This document shows, in pieces, positions 1 to 7,717 of a stretch of DNA of 64,000 nt; the first letter of the stretch is position 1; each line of letters starts with the position of its first letter. A program made the translations under genes and the position numbers. The notes below the pieces were generated by a model, which was given only the letters and a program-made list of their open reading frames with translations, did no database searches and had not been told where the DNA came from. The stretch is taken from contig NZ_LGDD01000328.1 of NCBI RefSeq assembly GCF_001279695.1, forward strand, positions 1 to 64,000, given 5' to 3'. Source of the stretch: Streptomyces sp. WM6378 (GTDB taxonomy: Bacteria > Actinomycetota > Actinomycetes > Streptomycetales > Streptomycetaceae).

Positions 1-132
1 CATCCGCAGCAGCCAACGGGAGGTGATCTCCTGCATCTGCGGGACGGACTTGGTGGTGGTCGCCAAGTTCCGCGCGGCGGCTGTGCCGAGACTCTGCTGG
101 GCGCGGTTCTCGGGACCTGCCTCGACCGACAT
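1..132 (-). CDS. Family 2B encapsulin shell protein (EshA-like), N-terminal fragment
   Basis: Only the first 44 codons are in the window; the gene runs off the left edge. The ATG is at 132 and an AAGGAG ribosome site lies 4 bases upstream of it. The residues begin [20 protein letters not shown] and continue with [20 protein letters not shown] remember this start from streptomycete cyclic-nucleotide-binding EshA-type proteins, now classed as family 2B encapsulin shells. Those proteins have an HK97-type shell fold with an inserted cNMP-binding domain and often sit beside 2-methylisoborneol synthesis genes. Neither domain is visible here, so the call rests on the N-terminus alone. It is divergent from nsrR. 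A Crp/Fnr-type regulator label is the older alternative. Confidence 0.6.
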   Translation of the reverse strand, partial: MSVEAGPENRAQQSLGTAAARNLATTTKSVPQMQEITSRWLLRM

Positions 133-342
133 GTGACTCCTTCTGAGCTCTTACGATCTTGAAGCTGGACTGCCCTGAGAACACTTCCAGCACGGAGAGT
201 CCCCGCGCCATTACTCAAATGAGTGGGATTAGAACAACAGCGGCCGGGCAGCCGCCCCGAAGCGCTCGAACACGCCCCGCACGCCCCCCGCTTCGCACAC
301 CTCGAATACACCGGCCGATAACCGGCCCATTGGGCAACCTTT

Positions 343-365
343 AATTTGCACACAAGATGCAAGTT
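343..365. promoter_or_regulatory. NsrR-type operator in front of nsrR
   Basis: An 11-1-11 imperfect inverted repeat: AATTTGCA at 343-350 faces TGCAAGTT at 358-365, matching at 7 of 8 positions. It lies 16 bases upstream of the chosen nsrR start and overlaps the longer in-frame start at 346, which argues against that start. Autoregulation by NsrR is inferred from position and symmetry. Confidence 0.5.
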
Positions 366-381
366 ATCTACGGTGGGTCTC

Positions 382-825
382 ATGCGGCTGACGAGATTCA
401 CCGACCTGGCGCTGCGGGTGCTGATGCGGCTCGCGGTCATCGAGAGCGCGGACGACCAGACCCCGCCCACCACGCGGGAGGTGTCGGACGCGATGCACAT
501 CCCGTACACGCACACCGCGAAGGTCGTCGCCCGCCTCCAGCACCTCGGGCTCGTCGAGGCACGGCGCGGCAGGGGCGGCGGACTCACGCTCACCCCGGCG
601 GGCCGTCTCGCCTCCGTGGGCGGCCTGGTGCGCGAGCTCGAAGGGCCGGGCGACGTCGTGGAGTGCGAGGGGTCCACACCGTGCCCGCTCGCCGCGGCCT
701 GCCGGCTGCGCCGGGCGCTGCACCGTGCGCAGGAGGCGTTCTACGACTCCCTCGACGAGGTCACGGTGGACGACCTCGTGGCCTCACCGACCGGCCCGCT
801 GCTGATCGGCCTGACCGGTCGCTGA
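382..825 (+). CDS. nsrR: NO-sensing Rrf2-family repressor NsrR
   Basis: A 147-residue Rrf2-family winged-helix regulator. It opens MRLTRFTDLALRVLMRLA, with the DNA-binding helix region at about residues 25-65 and a GRGGG wing at about 70-77. Three cysteines at 95, 101 and 107 (C-x5-C-x5-C) match the [4Fe-4S] ligands of streptomycete NsrR. That protein is known to repress flavohemoglobin genes until nitric oxide damages the cluster. The next gene, 77 bases downstream on the same strand, is hmpA, which fits. I prefer ATG 382 over an in-frame ATG at 346, because the upstream one lies inside an operator-like palindrome. The ribosome site is weak (GGTGGG). Close relatives such as IscR differ in cysteine spacing. 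Confidence 0.88.
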   Translation: MRLTRFTDLALRVLMRLAVIESADDQTPPTTREVSDAMHIPYTHTAKVVARLQHLGLVEARRGRGGGLTLTPAGRLASVGGLVRELEGPGDVVECEGSTPCPLAAACRLRRALHRAQEAFYDSLDEVTVDDLVASPTGPLLIGLTGR

Positions 826-860
826 CGATCCGTCAGCTACTCCCCACTTCTTCCGCACAC

Positions 861-893
861 CCTTAAATACGAATACTAAATGCTAATTTAAGG
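861..893. promoter_or_regulatory. NsrR-type operator in front of hmpA
   Basis: A 33-base AT-rich palindrome with perfect outer arms CCTTAAAT (861-868) and ATTTAAGG (886-893). Its central 23 bases (866-888) form an 11-1-11 site whose right half resembles the half-sites in front of nsrR. It ends at the hmpA ribosome site (AGGAG, 891-895), so a bound repressor would block transcription or early elongation. Confidence 0.5.
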
Positions 894-902
894 AGCCAGT
901 AG

Positions 903-2105
903 ATGCTGTCCGAGAAGTCGACCGCGACCGTACGCGCCACGCTCCCCGCCGTCGGTGCGGCCATCGGCACCATCACCGAGCGCTTCTACGAGCGGCTCTT
1001 CGCCGCCCACCCCGAGCTGCTGCGGGACCTGTTCAACCGCGGCAACCAGGCCGCCGGACTCCAGAAGCAGGCGCTCGCGGGCTCCATCGCCGCATTCGCG
1101 ACGCACCTCGTGAACCACCCCGAGGACCGGCCGGACGTGCTGCTGAACCGCATCGCCCACAAGCACGCCTCGCTGGGCGTCACCGCGGACCAGTACGAGA
1201 TCGTTCACCAGCACCTCTTCGCCGCGATCGCCGAGGTGCTCGGCGAGGCCGCGACGCCGGAGGCCGCCGAGGCCTGGGACGAGGTGTACTGGCTGATGGC
1301 GAACGCGCTGATCGCCATCGAGGCCCGCCTCTACGAGGAGCAGGGCGTGCTCGCCGGGGACGTCTGGCGGGAGTGGACGGTGGCGGGCCGCACCGAGGAG
1401 ACCGCCGACTGCGCCACCTTCCGGCTGCACCCCGCCGACGGCGCGCCCGCCCCCGCCTTCCGGGCCGGCCAGTACGTCTCCGTCCAGGTCGAACTCTCCG
1501 ACGGTGCCCGCCAGATACGCCAGTACAGCCTGACCTCGGCGCCGGGCGGCGAGCTCCGCTCGATCACCGTCAAGCGCGTCCAGGGCGACCCGGACGGCGA
1601 GGTTTCCGGCCACCTGCACGCCCGCGTCCGCGAGGGCGACCGGCTGCGCGTCTCGGCCCCGTACGGCGATCTCGTCCTCGACGCGGGTCCCCATGCGGGC
1701 GGGGCCCCGCTGCTGCTGGCCTCCGCGGGCATCGGCTGCACGCCGATGCTGTCGATGCTCGAACAGCTCGCGGCCACCGGGCACCGCGCCCCGGTGACCG
1801 TGGTGCACGCCGACCGCTCCCCCGCCGAGCACCCGCTGCGCGACGCCCACGCGGCGCTCACCGCCAAGCTCCCGGACGCGGCCGCCCACTTCTGGTACGA
1901 GACCCCGGAGCCGGGCCACCCGGCCGACCGCACGGGCCGGGTCGACCTGACGACACTGCCGGTGCCGTCGGGCACCCGCGCCTACCTCTGCGGCCCGCTC
2001 CCGTTCATGCGCGCGGTCCGCACCCAGCTGCTTGCCAAGGGGGTGGCGGCGGCCGACATCCACTACGAGGTGTTCGGCCCGGATCTGTGGCTGGCCCAGA
2101 ACTGA
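903..2105 (+). CDS. hmpA: Flavohemoglobin (nitric oxide dioxygenase)
   Basis: A 400-residue flavohemoglobin of normal length. It oxidises NO to nitrate in the cytoplasm using heme, FAD and NAD(P)H. The globin domain spans about residues 1-140, with Tyr29 in the distal pocket and His88 in the KHASLG segment as the proximal heme ligand. The FAD domain follows (about 150-255), with the RQYSLTSAP flavin motif. The nucleotide domain (about 265-400) has GIGCTPMLSML and ends in YEVFGPD. The start is set by AGGAG seven bases upstream. It lies just downstream of nsrR behind an NsrR-like palindrome, so it is probably induced by NO. Confidence 0.93.
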   Translation: MLSEKSTATVRATLPAVGAAIGTITERFYERLFAAHPELLRDLFNRGNQAAGLQKQALAGSIAAFATHLVNHPEDRPDVLLNRIAHKHASLGVTADQYEIVHQHLFAAIAEVLGEAATPEAAEAWDEVYWLMANALIAIEARLYEEQGVLAGDVWREWTVAGRTEETADCATFRLHPADGAPAPAFRAGQYVSVQVELSDGARQIRQYSLTSAPGGELRSITVKRVQGDPDGEVSGHLHARVREGDRLRVSAPYGDLVLDAGPHAGGAPLLLASAGIGCTPMLSMLEQLAATGHRAPVTVVHADRSPAEHPLRDAHAALTAKLPDAAAHFWYETPEPGHPADRTGRVDLTTLPVPSGTRAYLCGPLPFMRAVRTQLLAKGVAAADIHYEVFGPDLWLAQN

Positions 2106-2207
2106 CGGGCTCGGCCCGGCGGGATGTCCGGATCAACTCGCTCAACAAACCGAACAGTTCACCCCATAGCGTCCAAATAGCACCTTCCTGGGGTGAGTTG
2201 GGGTAAA

Positions 2208-2234
2208 AGCGGTACGACACACATCCGTACCGCT
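2208..2234 (+). promoter_or_regulatory. Hairpin in the amidase leader
   Basis: AGCGGTACG (2208-2216) and CGTACCGCT (2226-2234) form a perfect 9-base-pair stem with a 9-base loop. It ends a few bases before the GGAAGGAGG ribosome site of the amidase. It could be an operator or a leader structure; nothing shows which. Confidence 0.4.
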
Positions 2235-2250
2235 CTGGAAGGAGGCGGCC

Positions 2251-2841
2251 ATGGCCCCTCCCATGTCCGCAGACCAGTTCCTCGCCGCGCTGCGCGCCGA
2301 GGGCCTCGCCGTCGTCGAGGTCGACGGGTGGCGCACCCACAACCGGGCCGGTCACGGCGGCTGGGGCCCCATCAACGGCGTCGTGATCCACCACACCGCG
2401 ACCAGCGGCGCCGACGCGACGGTCCGCATCTGCTACGACGGCTACGACGCCCTGCCGGGCCCGCTCTGCCACGGCGTGATCACCAAGGACGGCACCGTGC
2501 ACCTCGTCGGCAACGGCCGCGCCAACCACGCGGGCGCGGGCGACGGCGACGTGCTGCGCGCCGCCATCGCCGAGAAACGGCTGCCGCCGCCGGTGAAGAA
2601 CGACACCGACGGGAACACGCACTTCTACGGTTTCGAATGCGAGAACCTGGGCGACGGCGAGGACCCGTGGCCCGAGGCCCAGCTCGACGCCGTCGAGAAG
2701 GCGGCCGCGGCCGTGTGCCGCTTCTACGGCTGGACCGGGCGGTCCGTCATCGGCCACAAGGAGTGGCAGGTGGGCAAGGTGGACCCGCGCGGCTTCACGA
2801 TGGACTGGCTGCGCGAGCGGGTCGGGGAGCGGCTGAAGTGA
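2251..2841 (+). CDS. N-acetylmuramoyl-L-alanine amidase (Amidase_2 fold)
   Basis: A 196-residue protein of the zinc amidase/PGRP family, which cuts the bond between N-acetylmuramic acid and L-alanine in peptidoglycan. The zinc site begins at His47-His48 in VVIHHTATSG. The C-terminal GHKEWQVGKVDPRG segment near residue 165 supplies the second histidine, the catalytic lysine and the third ligand. No signal peptide or wall-binding domain is visible, so the protein looks cytoplasmic, or exported by an unrecognised route. The ribosome site GGAAGGAGG sits well for ATG 2251; a second ATG four codons on is possible. The next gene follows after 54 bases on the same strand but is functionally unrelated. 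A phage-derived endolysin is a less likely alternative. Confidence 0.85.
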   Translation: MAPPMSADQFLAALRAEGLAVVEVDGWRTHNRAGHGGWGPINGVVIHHTATSGADATVRICYDGYDALPGPLCHGVITKDGTVHLVGNGRANHAGAGDGDVLRAAIAEKRLPPPVKNDTDGNTHFYGFECENLGDGEDPWPEAQLDAVEKAAAAVCRFYGWTGRSVIGHKEWQVGKVDPRGFTMDWLRERVGERLK

Positions 2842-2895
2842 CACGTGGGGCGTCGCGTGAGGCGCTGCCCGCGGTGACCACGTGACAATGGGGGC

Positions 2896-3777
2896 ATGAC
2901 CCCCGAAGCGCTCGCCCCCCGCCTCCCCTCCCCCCTGGAGGAGGCGCCGGACGAGCGCTTCGCGCGTCACGGCGTACGCCTGCTCCTGAAACGGGACGAT
3001 CTGATCCACCCGGATCTGGTCGGCAACAAATGGCGCAAGCTGGTCCTGAACCTGCGGGCCGCCGCCGACCGCCCCGTCCTCACCTTCGGCGGCGCCTATT
3101 CCAACCACCTCCGCGCGACGGCCGCCGCCGGGCGGCTGCTCGGCTTCCCCACGATCGGCGTCGTACGGGGCGACGAACTGGCCGGCCGCCCGCTCAACCC
3201 GTCCCTCGCGCAGTGCGCGGCGGACGGCATGCGGCTGCACTTCGTGGACCGCTCGACGTACCGCCGCAAGTCCTCGCCGGACGTCCTCGCGGGCCTGTTG
3301 GAGCTGCTCTGCTCCGACGCGTACGTCGTGCCGGAGGGCGGCAGCAACTCCCTCGCGGTGCGCGGCTGTACGGCGCTCGGCGAGGAGCTGCGCGGGGCGG
3401 CGGACGTGGTGGGCGTGGCCTGCGGCACGGGCGGCACCCTGGCGGGCCTGGCGGCGGGCCTCGCCCCCGGGCAGCGGGCGCTGGGCGTGCCGGTCCTGAA
3501 GGGCGGCTTCCTGACCGAGGAGATACGCGCCCTCCAGCGGGCGGCGTTCGGCGAGGTGCGGGGGGCCTGGACCCTGGACGACCGCTTCCACTTCGGGGGC
3601 TACGCCCGCGTCCCCGCCGAACTGGACGCCTTCGCGCGGGACTTCGAGGGGCGGCACGGGGTGGGAGTGGAGCGGGTGTACGTGGCGAAGCTGCTGTACG
3701 CGCTGCTGAGGTTGACGGAGGAGGGGGCGTTTGCGCGGGGCGCGAAGGTGGCGGCGGTGATCACTGGCCGCCCTTGA
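2896..3777 (+). CDS. PLP-dependent D-cysteine desulfhydrase / ACC deaminase family
   Basis: A 293-residue fold-type II PLP enzyme of the ACC deaminase/D-cysteine desulfhydrase family. The Schiff-base lysine lies in GNKWRK (Lys45 or Lys48) and the substrate-anchoring motif is GGAYSNHLRA. The phosphate loop is CGTGGTLAGLAAGL near residues 175-190. It is shorter than ACC deaminases (about 340 residues) and close to bacterial D-cysteine desulfhydrases, so breakdown of D-cysteine or a related amino acid is the better guess. The substrate cannot be read from sequence. It lies 54 bases after the amidase and faces the antiporter gene across a repeat-rich gap. Confidence 0.8.
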   Translation: MTPEALAPRLPSPLEEAPDERFARHGVRLLLKRDDLIHPDLVGNKWRKLVLNLRAAADRPVLTFGGAYSNHLRATAAAGRLLGFPTIGVVRGDELAGRPLNPSLAQCAADGMRLHFVDRSTYRRKSSPDVLAGLLELLCSDAYVVPEGGSNSLAVRGCTALGEELRGAADVVGVACGTGGTLAGLAAGLAPGQRALGVPVLKGGFLTEEIRALQRAAFGEVRGAWTLDDRFHFGGYARVPAELDAFARDFEGRHGVGVERVYVAKLLYALLRLTEEGAFARGAKVAAVITGRP

Positions 3778-4116
3778 ATCCCCCCTGGGGCTCCGCCCCC
3801 GGACCCCCCTCCTCAAACGCCGGAGGGGCTGGATGTGCGGATGGTTTTTGGCTGCGGGCCGTGGGTGGCTGGTCGCGCAGTTCCCCGCGCCCCTGGCAGC
3901 ATGCGGTACGGGCAACCCCAGCCCGTCATGGGGGTCCCCCCTGGCCCTTAAGGCCTTGGGGGAGTTTGAGGACGAGCGCCCTCAAGGCGCGAACGGGGTC
4001 TGGGGCGGAGCCCCAGGAAACCCGGCTTCCCCCCTTACCAACCCCCGGCGGGTCTCGGGAAAGGGCGGGGTGGGGGTCTCCGGGGCTTGGGGCGGAGACC
4101 CAGCACCCGCCCAGCC
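3778..4116. other. Repeat-rich convergent intergenic region
   Basis: This 339-base gap lies between two converging genes and shows no credible gene. It holds several inverted GGGGCTCCGCCCC/GGGGCGGAGCCCC-type elements, which may act as bidirectional terminators. It also holds one copy of a dispersed repeat at 3851-3894 whose reverse complement recurs near 14283. Homopolymeric G and C tracts are common. Confidence 0.6.
3851..3894. repeat. Dispersed intergenic repeat, copy 1
   Basis: The core reads TCGCGCAGTTCCCCGCGCCC and is preceded by GCTGCGGGCCGTGGGTGGC. The reverse complement of the core recurs at 14283-14326, also in a gap between genes. I recall this element from many Streptomyces intergenic regions; its function is unknown to me. 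Confidence 0.65.
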
Positions 4117-5715
4117 CTAACCCTCGCCCTCGCGGTACGCCGCCGCCTCCTCCAGATCCAGCCTCCGCAGCAGCGTCCGCATCATTTCGTCATCGATGCG
4201 CCGCTCGTCCCGCAGGGACACGAACACCTGCCGCTCCGCGTCGATCATCGCCCGGGACAGCCGCCGGTACGTGTCGTCCGCCGACTCCCCCGTCACCTCG
4301 TTCACCGCCCCGAGCCGCTCCCACACCGCGTTCCGCCGCCGTTCGAGGACTGTCCGCAGCCGGTCGGCCAGCGGTGGCGGCAACGCGTTGCGCGAGTCGG
4401 TGAGGAGCTCGTCGAGGCGGGCCTCGGCGGCCCGGGACGCCTCGCTCTGGGCCTGCGCCTCGGCCAGCGTCTCGGCCTGCGCGTCCCGTCCCGGGAGCCC
4501 CAGCAGCCGGATCAGCGGCGGCAGCGTGAGCCCCTGCACCACCAGCGTGCCGATCACCGTCGTGAACGTGAGGAACAGGACCAGGTTGCGGGCCGGGAAG
4601 GCCGAACCGTCCTCCATCGTCAGCGGGATCGAGAACGCGATGGCCAGCGAGACCACGCCCCGCATCCCCGCCCACCCCACGATCACCGGCGCCGTCCAGT
4701 CGACCTCCGGCTCGCGGCGCCGGATCCTCTCGGACAGCGCGCGCGGCAGGAACGTGGCCGGGAAGACCCAGACGAAGCGGGCCGCCACCACCAGGACGAA
4801 CACCCCCACCGCGTACCAGATCGCCTCGCCGACCCCGTACTCCCCAAGTCCCTTGAGCACCACCGGCATCTGGAGTCCGATCAGCGCGAACACCGCCGAT
4901 TCGAGGACGAAGGCGACCATCTTCCAGACCGCCTCCTCCTGGAGCCGCGTCGCGAAGTCCACCTGCCAGGAGTGGTGGCCGAGATAGAGGGCCACGACCA
5001 CGACCGCCAGTACGCCCGACGCCCCCACCTGCTCCGCCGCCGCGTACGCCACGAACGGGATGAGCAGCGACAACGTGTTCTGGAGCAGCGCCTCGTGGAG
5101 ATGGCGGCGCAGCCAGTGGATCGGCAGCATCAGGACGAGCCCCACCCCGATCCCGCCGATCGACGCGAGCGCGAACTCCTTGAGCCCGCCGCCCCAGGTC
5201 GCCCCGGCCCCGACGGCCGCCGCGAGCGCCACCTTGTACGCGGTGATCGCGGTCGCGTCGTTCACCAAGGACTCGCCCTGGAGGATGGTGGTGATCCGGC
5301 TCGGCAGCCGCAGCCGGCGTGCGATGGCGGTGGCCGCGACCGCGTCCGGCGGCGCGATCACCGCGCCGAGCACGAGCCCCGCGGTCAGCGGGAGATCGGG
5401 CACGAGCAGATACGCGAGGTAGCCGACCACCACCGTCGCGAACAGCGTGTAACCGACCGAAAGCAGCGCCACCGGCCGGAGGTTGGCGCGCAGATCGAGG
5501 TACGAGCTCTCCAGCGCGGCCGTGTGCAGCAGCGGCGGCAGCACCAGTGGCAGCACGACGTGCGGGTCGAGGGTGTAGTCGGGGACGCCGGGCACGTACG
5601 CCCCGATCAGCCCCACCGCCACCAGGAGCAGCGGCGCCGGCACCGGCGTCCTGCGGGCGGCTCCCGCGACCGCCGCGCTCGCCGCGATCAGCGCCACCAG
5701 CGGCAATGCATCCAT
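4117..5715 (-). CDS. Na+/H+ antiporter (CPA1/NhaP family)
   Basis: A 532-residue polytopic membrane protein exchanging monovalent cations for protons across the cytoplasmic membrane. About twelve hydrophobic segments fill residues 1-415. Typical CPA1 motifs are present: APPDAVAATAIARRL, GESLVNDATAI and GWAGMRGVVSLAIAFS, which carry the ion-binding aspartate and the conserved arginine. The last 115 residues are a charged, mostly helical cytoplasmic tail, which may regulate activity. It is divergent from the UBP zinc-finger gene across 56 bases, so they may share a control region. Ion preference (Na+, K+) cannot be read from sequence. Confidence 0.9.
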   Translation of the reverse strand: MDALPLVALIAASAAVAGAARRTPVPAPLLLVAVGLIGAYVPGVPDYTLDPHVVLPLVLPPLLHTAALESSYLDLRANLRPVALLSVGYTLFATVVVGYLAYLLVPDLPLTAGLVLGAVIAPPDAVAATAIARRLRLPSRITTILQGESLVNDATAITAYKVALAAAVGAGATWGGGLKEFALASIGGIGVGLVLMLPIHWLRRHLHEALLQNTLSLLIPFVAYAAAEQVGASGVLAVVVVALYLGHHSWQVDFATRLQEEAVWKMVAFVLESAVFALIGLQMPVVLKGLGEYGVGEAIWYAVGVFVLVVAARFVWVFPATFLPRALSERIRRREPEVDWTAPVIVGWAGMRGVVSLAIAFSIPLTMEDGSAFPARNLVLFLTFTTVIGTLVVQGLTLPPLIRLLGLPGRDAQAETLAEAQAQSEASRAAEARLDELLTDSRNALPPPLADRLRTVLERRRNAVWERLGAVNEVTGESADDTYRRLSRAMIDAERQVFVSLRDERRIDDEMMRTLLRRLDLEEAAAYREGEG

Positions 5716-5771
5716 CAGAACCGTCCGTCCCCACTCACCCGCGCCGCGTTCTCCGTCGTAACCTGGCCATC

Positions 5772-6032
5772 ATGAGCGAGTGCCCGCACGTTGCAGAACT
5801 GCCGCGCCCCGAGCCGGCCCCGCTGAGCGACACCTGCCCGGAGTGTCTGAAGGACGGCACGCACCCCGTGCAACTGCGCCTGTGTCTGGTCTGCGGGCAC
5901 GTGGGGTGCTGCGACTCCTCGCCGCACCAGCACGCGACGGGTCACTTCAAGGAGACCGGGCACGCGGTGATGCGGACCTTCGAGCCCGGCGAGAGCTGGC
6001 GCTGGTGTTTCGTGGACGGCCTGCTGGTGTGA
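5772..6032 (+). CDS. UBP-type zinc-finger protein
   Basis: An 86-residue protein that is almost entirely a ZnF-UBP domain, the fold that binds the free C-terminal tail of ubiquitin in eukaryotic deubiquitinases. Visible zinc ligands are Cys4 with His6, the TCPEC pair, the LCLVCGHVGCC cluster and the HQHATGHFKETGH histidines. No protease or other domain is attached. Bacteria lack ubiquitin, so the partner is unknown. Its divergent placement beside a CPA1 antiporter suggests a link to that transporter, which I infer only from position. Confidence 0.85.
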   Translation: MSECPHVAELPRPEPAPLSDTCPECLKDGTHPVQLRLCLVCGHVGCCDSSPHQHATGHFKETGHAVMRTFEPGESWRWCFVDGLLV

Positions 6033-6072
6033 GAGTGGCACCCCAAGCGCTTCGTCCAGAGCGTGAGGAAAG

Positions 6073-6098
6073 GTTCGAAGCCCTCGACGCCTGGGTAC
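6073..6098 (+). promoter_or_regulatory. SigB/SigH-type promoter of the sigH operon
   Basis: GTTCGA (6073-6078), 14 bases, then GGGTAC (6093-6098) resembles the general-stress sigma consensus (GTTTAA-N12-14-GGGTAT). It lies upstream of ushX-sigH, so stress-sigma autoregulation or cross-control is likely. This is inferred from the motif only. Confidence 0.5.
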
Positions 6099-6321
6099 GT
6101 CAACCCGGGCTCGGTTCACAGCAATTGGGCACTGCAAACCTCTAGCCACTGTCCGTACTCATAGGCTTACCATGAGTGACAGCCGCCGGGAGAGCTTCCG
6201 GCGACAGGGCACCATGGATCGCGATAGCGTCGCCAGTCCAGGTACGGACCCCGTACCCACGGCCCCGGGACCTCCCCTCTCCCCGGGCCTCGATAGAGCT
6301 TGTGCCACCTTGGAGGTGAGG

Positions 6322-6735
6322 GTGTCCCAGATCGCAGGCGAGCCCGGGAATCAGGACTTCGTGGAAGTCCGGCTGCCGGCTGCGGGTGCCTACCTGTCGG
6401 TGCTGCGTACGGCCACGGCCGGACTCGCGGCACGTTTGGACTTCACCCTCGACGAGATCGAGGACCTGCGCATCGCGGTCGACGAGGCCTGCGCGATCCT
6501 GCTCCAGCAGGCCGTTCCAGGTTCCGTACTGAGCTGCGTGTTCCGCCTCGTCGACGACTCGCTGGAGGTCACCGTCTCGGCGCCGACCACCGACGGGCGG
6601 GCCCCGGAGCGCGACACCTTCGCGTGGACGGTGCTCTCCGCCCTGGCCGGCAAGGTCGACTCCTCGGTGGCCGAGGACCGTACGGTCTCCATCAGCCTGT
6701 ACAAACAGCGCGGCGCGGGACCCGGACCGGCGTGA
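6322..6735 (+). CDS. ushX: Anti-sigma factor of SigH (RsbW-like ATPase fold)
   Basis: A 137-residue anti-sigma factor with the GHKL (RsbW) kinase-like fold, expected to bind and hold the adjacent stress sigma factor. An N-box-like segment EIEDLRIAVDEACAILLQQA is visible near residues 48-67. The later glycine motifs are weak, so kinase activity is uncertain. I chose GTG 6322 because an ideal GGAGGTGAG site precedes it by 5 bases and the conserved fold begins there. An in-frame ATG at 6172 would add 50 unconserved residues. Its end overlaps a possible sigH start at 6732. In S. coelicolor the partner gene is called ushX or prsH, as I remember it. Confidence 0.82.
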   Translation: MSQIAGEPGNQDFVEVRLPAAGAYLSVLRTATAGLAARLDFTLDEIEDLRIAVDEACAILLQQAVPGSVLSCVFRLVDDSLEVTVSAPTTDGRAPERDTFAWTVLSALAGKVDSSVAEDRTVSISLYKQRGAGPGPA

Positions 6736-6749
6736 GCGGGGAGGGTCCG

Positions 6750-7682
6750 GTGCGGGACGACAAGCGCATCCCCGAAGCGGTGCGCTCCGCGGGCATCCCG
6801 GAGCAGCAGGCCCGGCCGCACCCGGTGGACAGCCCTGTGGATGGCCCAGATGGCGTTTTGTACGCGGCGGAGCAGGCAGAGCGGGCGACCCTTATGAGCG
6901 AGCACATCGAGCACAGGCAGCACGATCCACACGATCGCAGCGGGGCGCGGGCGATGTTCATCGAGCTGCGCAAGCTGCCCGACGGATCCCCGGAGAAGTC
7001 CGAGCTGCGCAATCAGCTGGTACGGATGCACCTGCCGCTGGTCGAGCACCTGGCGCGGCGCTTCCGCAACCGGGGCGAGCCCCTCGACGACCTGACCCAG
7101 GTCGCCACGATCGGTCTGATCAAATCGGTGGACCGGTTCGACCCCGAGCGGGGCGTGGAGTTCTCGACGTACGCGACGCCCACCGTCGTCGGCGAGATCA
7201 AGCGGCACTTCCGCGACAAGGGCTGGGCGGTGCGGGTGCCGCGCCGGCTCCAGGAGCTGCGGCTCGCGCTCACCACGGCGACGGCGGAGCTGTCCCAGCA
7301 GCACGGCCGCTCGCCGACGGTGCACGAACTGGCCGAGCGGCTCGGCATTTCGGAGGAGGAGGTCCTGGAGGGCCTGGAGTCGGCCAACGCCTATTCCACA
7401 CTGTCCCTCGACGTGCCGGACACCGACGACGAGTCGCCGGCGGTGGCGGACACCCTGGGTGCGGAGGACGAGGCGCTCGAAGGCGTCGAGTACCGCGAGT
7501 CCCTCAAGCCGCTCCTTGAGGACCTGCCGCCGCGGGAGAAGCGGATCCTGCTGCTTCGGTTCTTCGGCAACATGACCCAGTCGCAGATCGCGCAGGAGGT
7601 CGGCATCTCGCAGATGCACGTCTCGCGCCTGCTGGCCCGCACGCTGGCCCAGCTCCGCGAGAAGCTGCTCGTCGAGGAGTAG
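6750..7682 (+). CDS. sigH: RNA polymerase sigma factor SigH (SigB/F/G family)
   Basis: A 310-residue group 3 sigma factor for osmotic stress and differentiation. Region 2 (about residues 75-165) includes HLPLVEHLARRFRNRG, DDLTQVATIGLIKSVDRFD and STYATPTVVGEIKRHFRDK. Region 3 follows, and region 4 (about 250-310) has LPPREKRILLLRFF and the MTQSQIAQEVGISQMHVSRLL helix-turn-helix. GTG 6750 has a GGGGAGGG site. Other in-frame starts at 6732, 6894 and 6954 are plausible, and multiple SigH isoforms are known in S. coelicolor. The N-terminal 70 residues are not conserved sigma sequence. It is preceded by its anti-sigma gene and followed by a hairpin. Confidence 0.87.
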   Translation: MRDDKRIPEAVRSAGIPEQQARPHPVDSPVDGPDGVLYAAEQAERATLMSEHIEHRQHDPHDRSGARAMFIELRKLPDGSPEKSELRNQLVRMHLPLVEHLARRFRNRGEPLDDLTQVATIGLIKSVDRFDPERGVEFSTYATPTVVGEIKRHFRDKGWAVRVPRRLQELRLALTTATAELSQQHGRSPTVHELAERLGISEEEVLEGLESANAYSTLSLDVPDTDDESPAVADTLGAEDEALEGVEYRESLKPLLEDLPPREKRILLLRFFGNMTQSQIAQEVGISQMHVSRLLARTLAQLREKLLVEE

Positions 7683-7685
7683 GCC

Positions 7686-7711
7686 GGGTCCGGGGGCGCG
7701 CCTCCGGACCC
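7686..7711 (+). terminator. Terminator after sigH
   Basis: GGGTCCGG (7686-7693) pairs with CCGGACCC (7704-7711) around a 10-base loop, just past the sigH stop and before the converging membrane-protein gene. It may work in both directions. Confidence 0.5.
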
Positions 7712-7717
7712 CTCTCG

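Noticed and set aside
2005..3915. Very long open frame on the minus strand (636 codons)
   Set aside because: It lies opposite hmpA, the amidase and the PLP enzyme. It is low in complexity (Arg/Ala/Gly-rich) and has no family motif, as is usual for antisense frames in GC-rich DNA.
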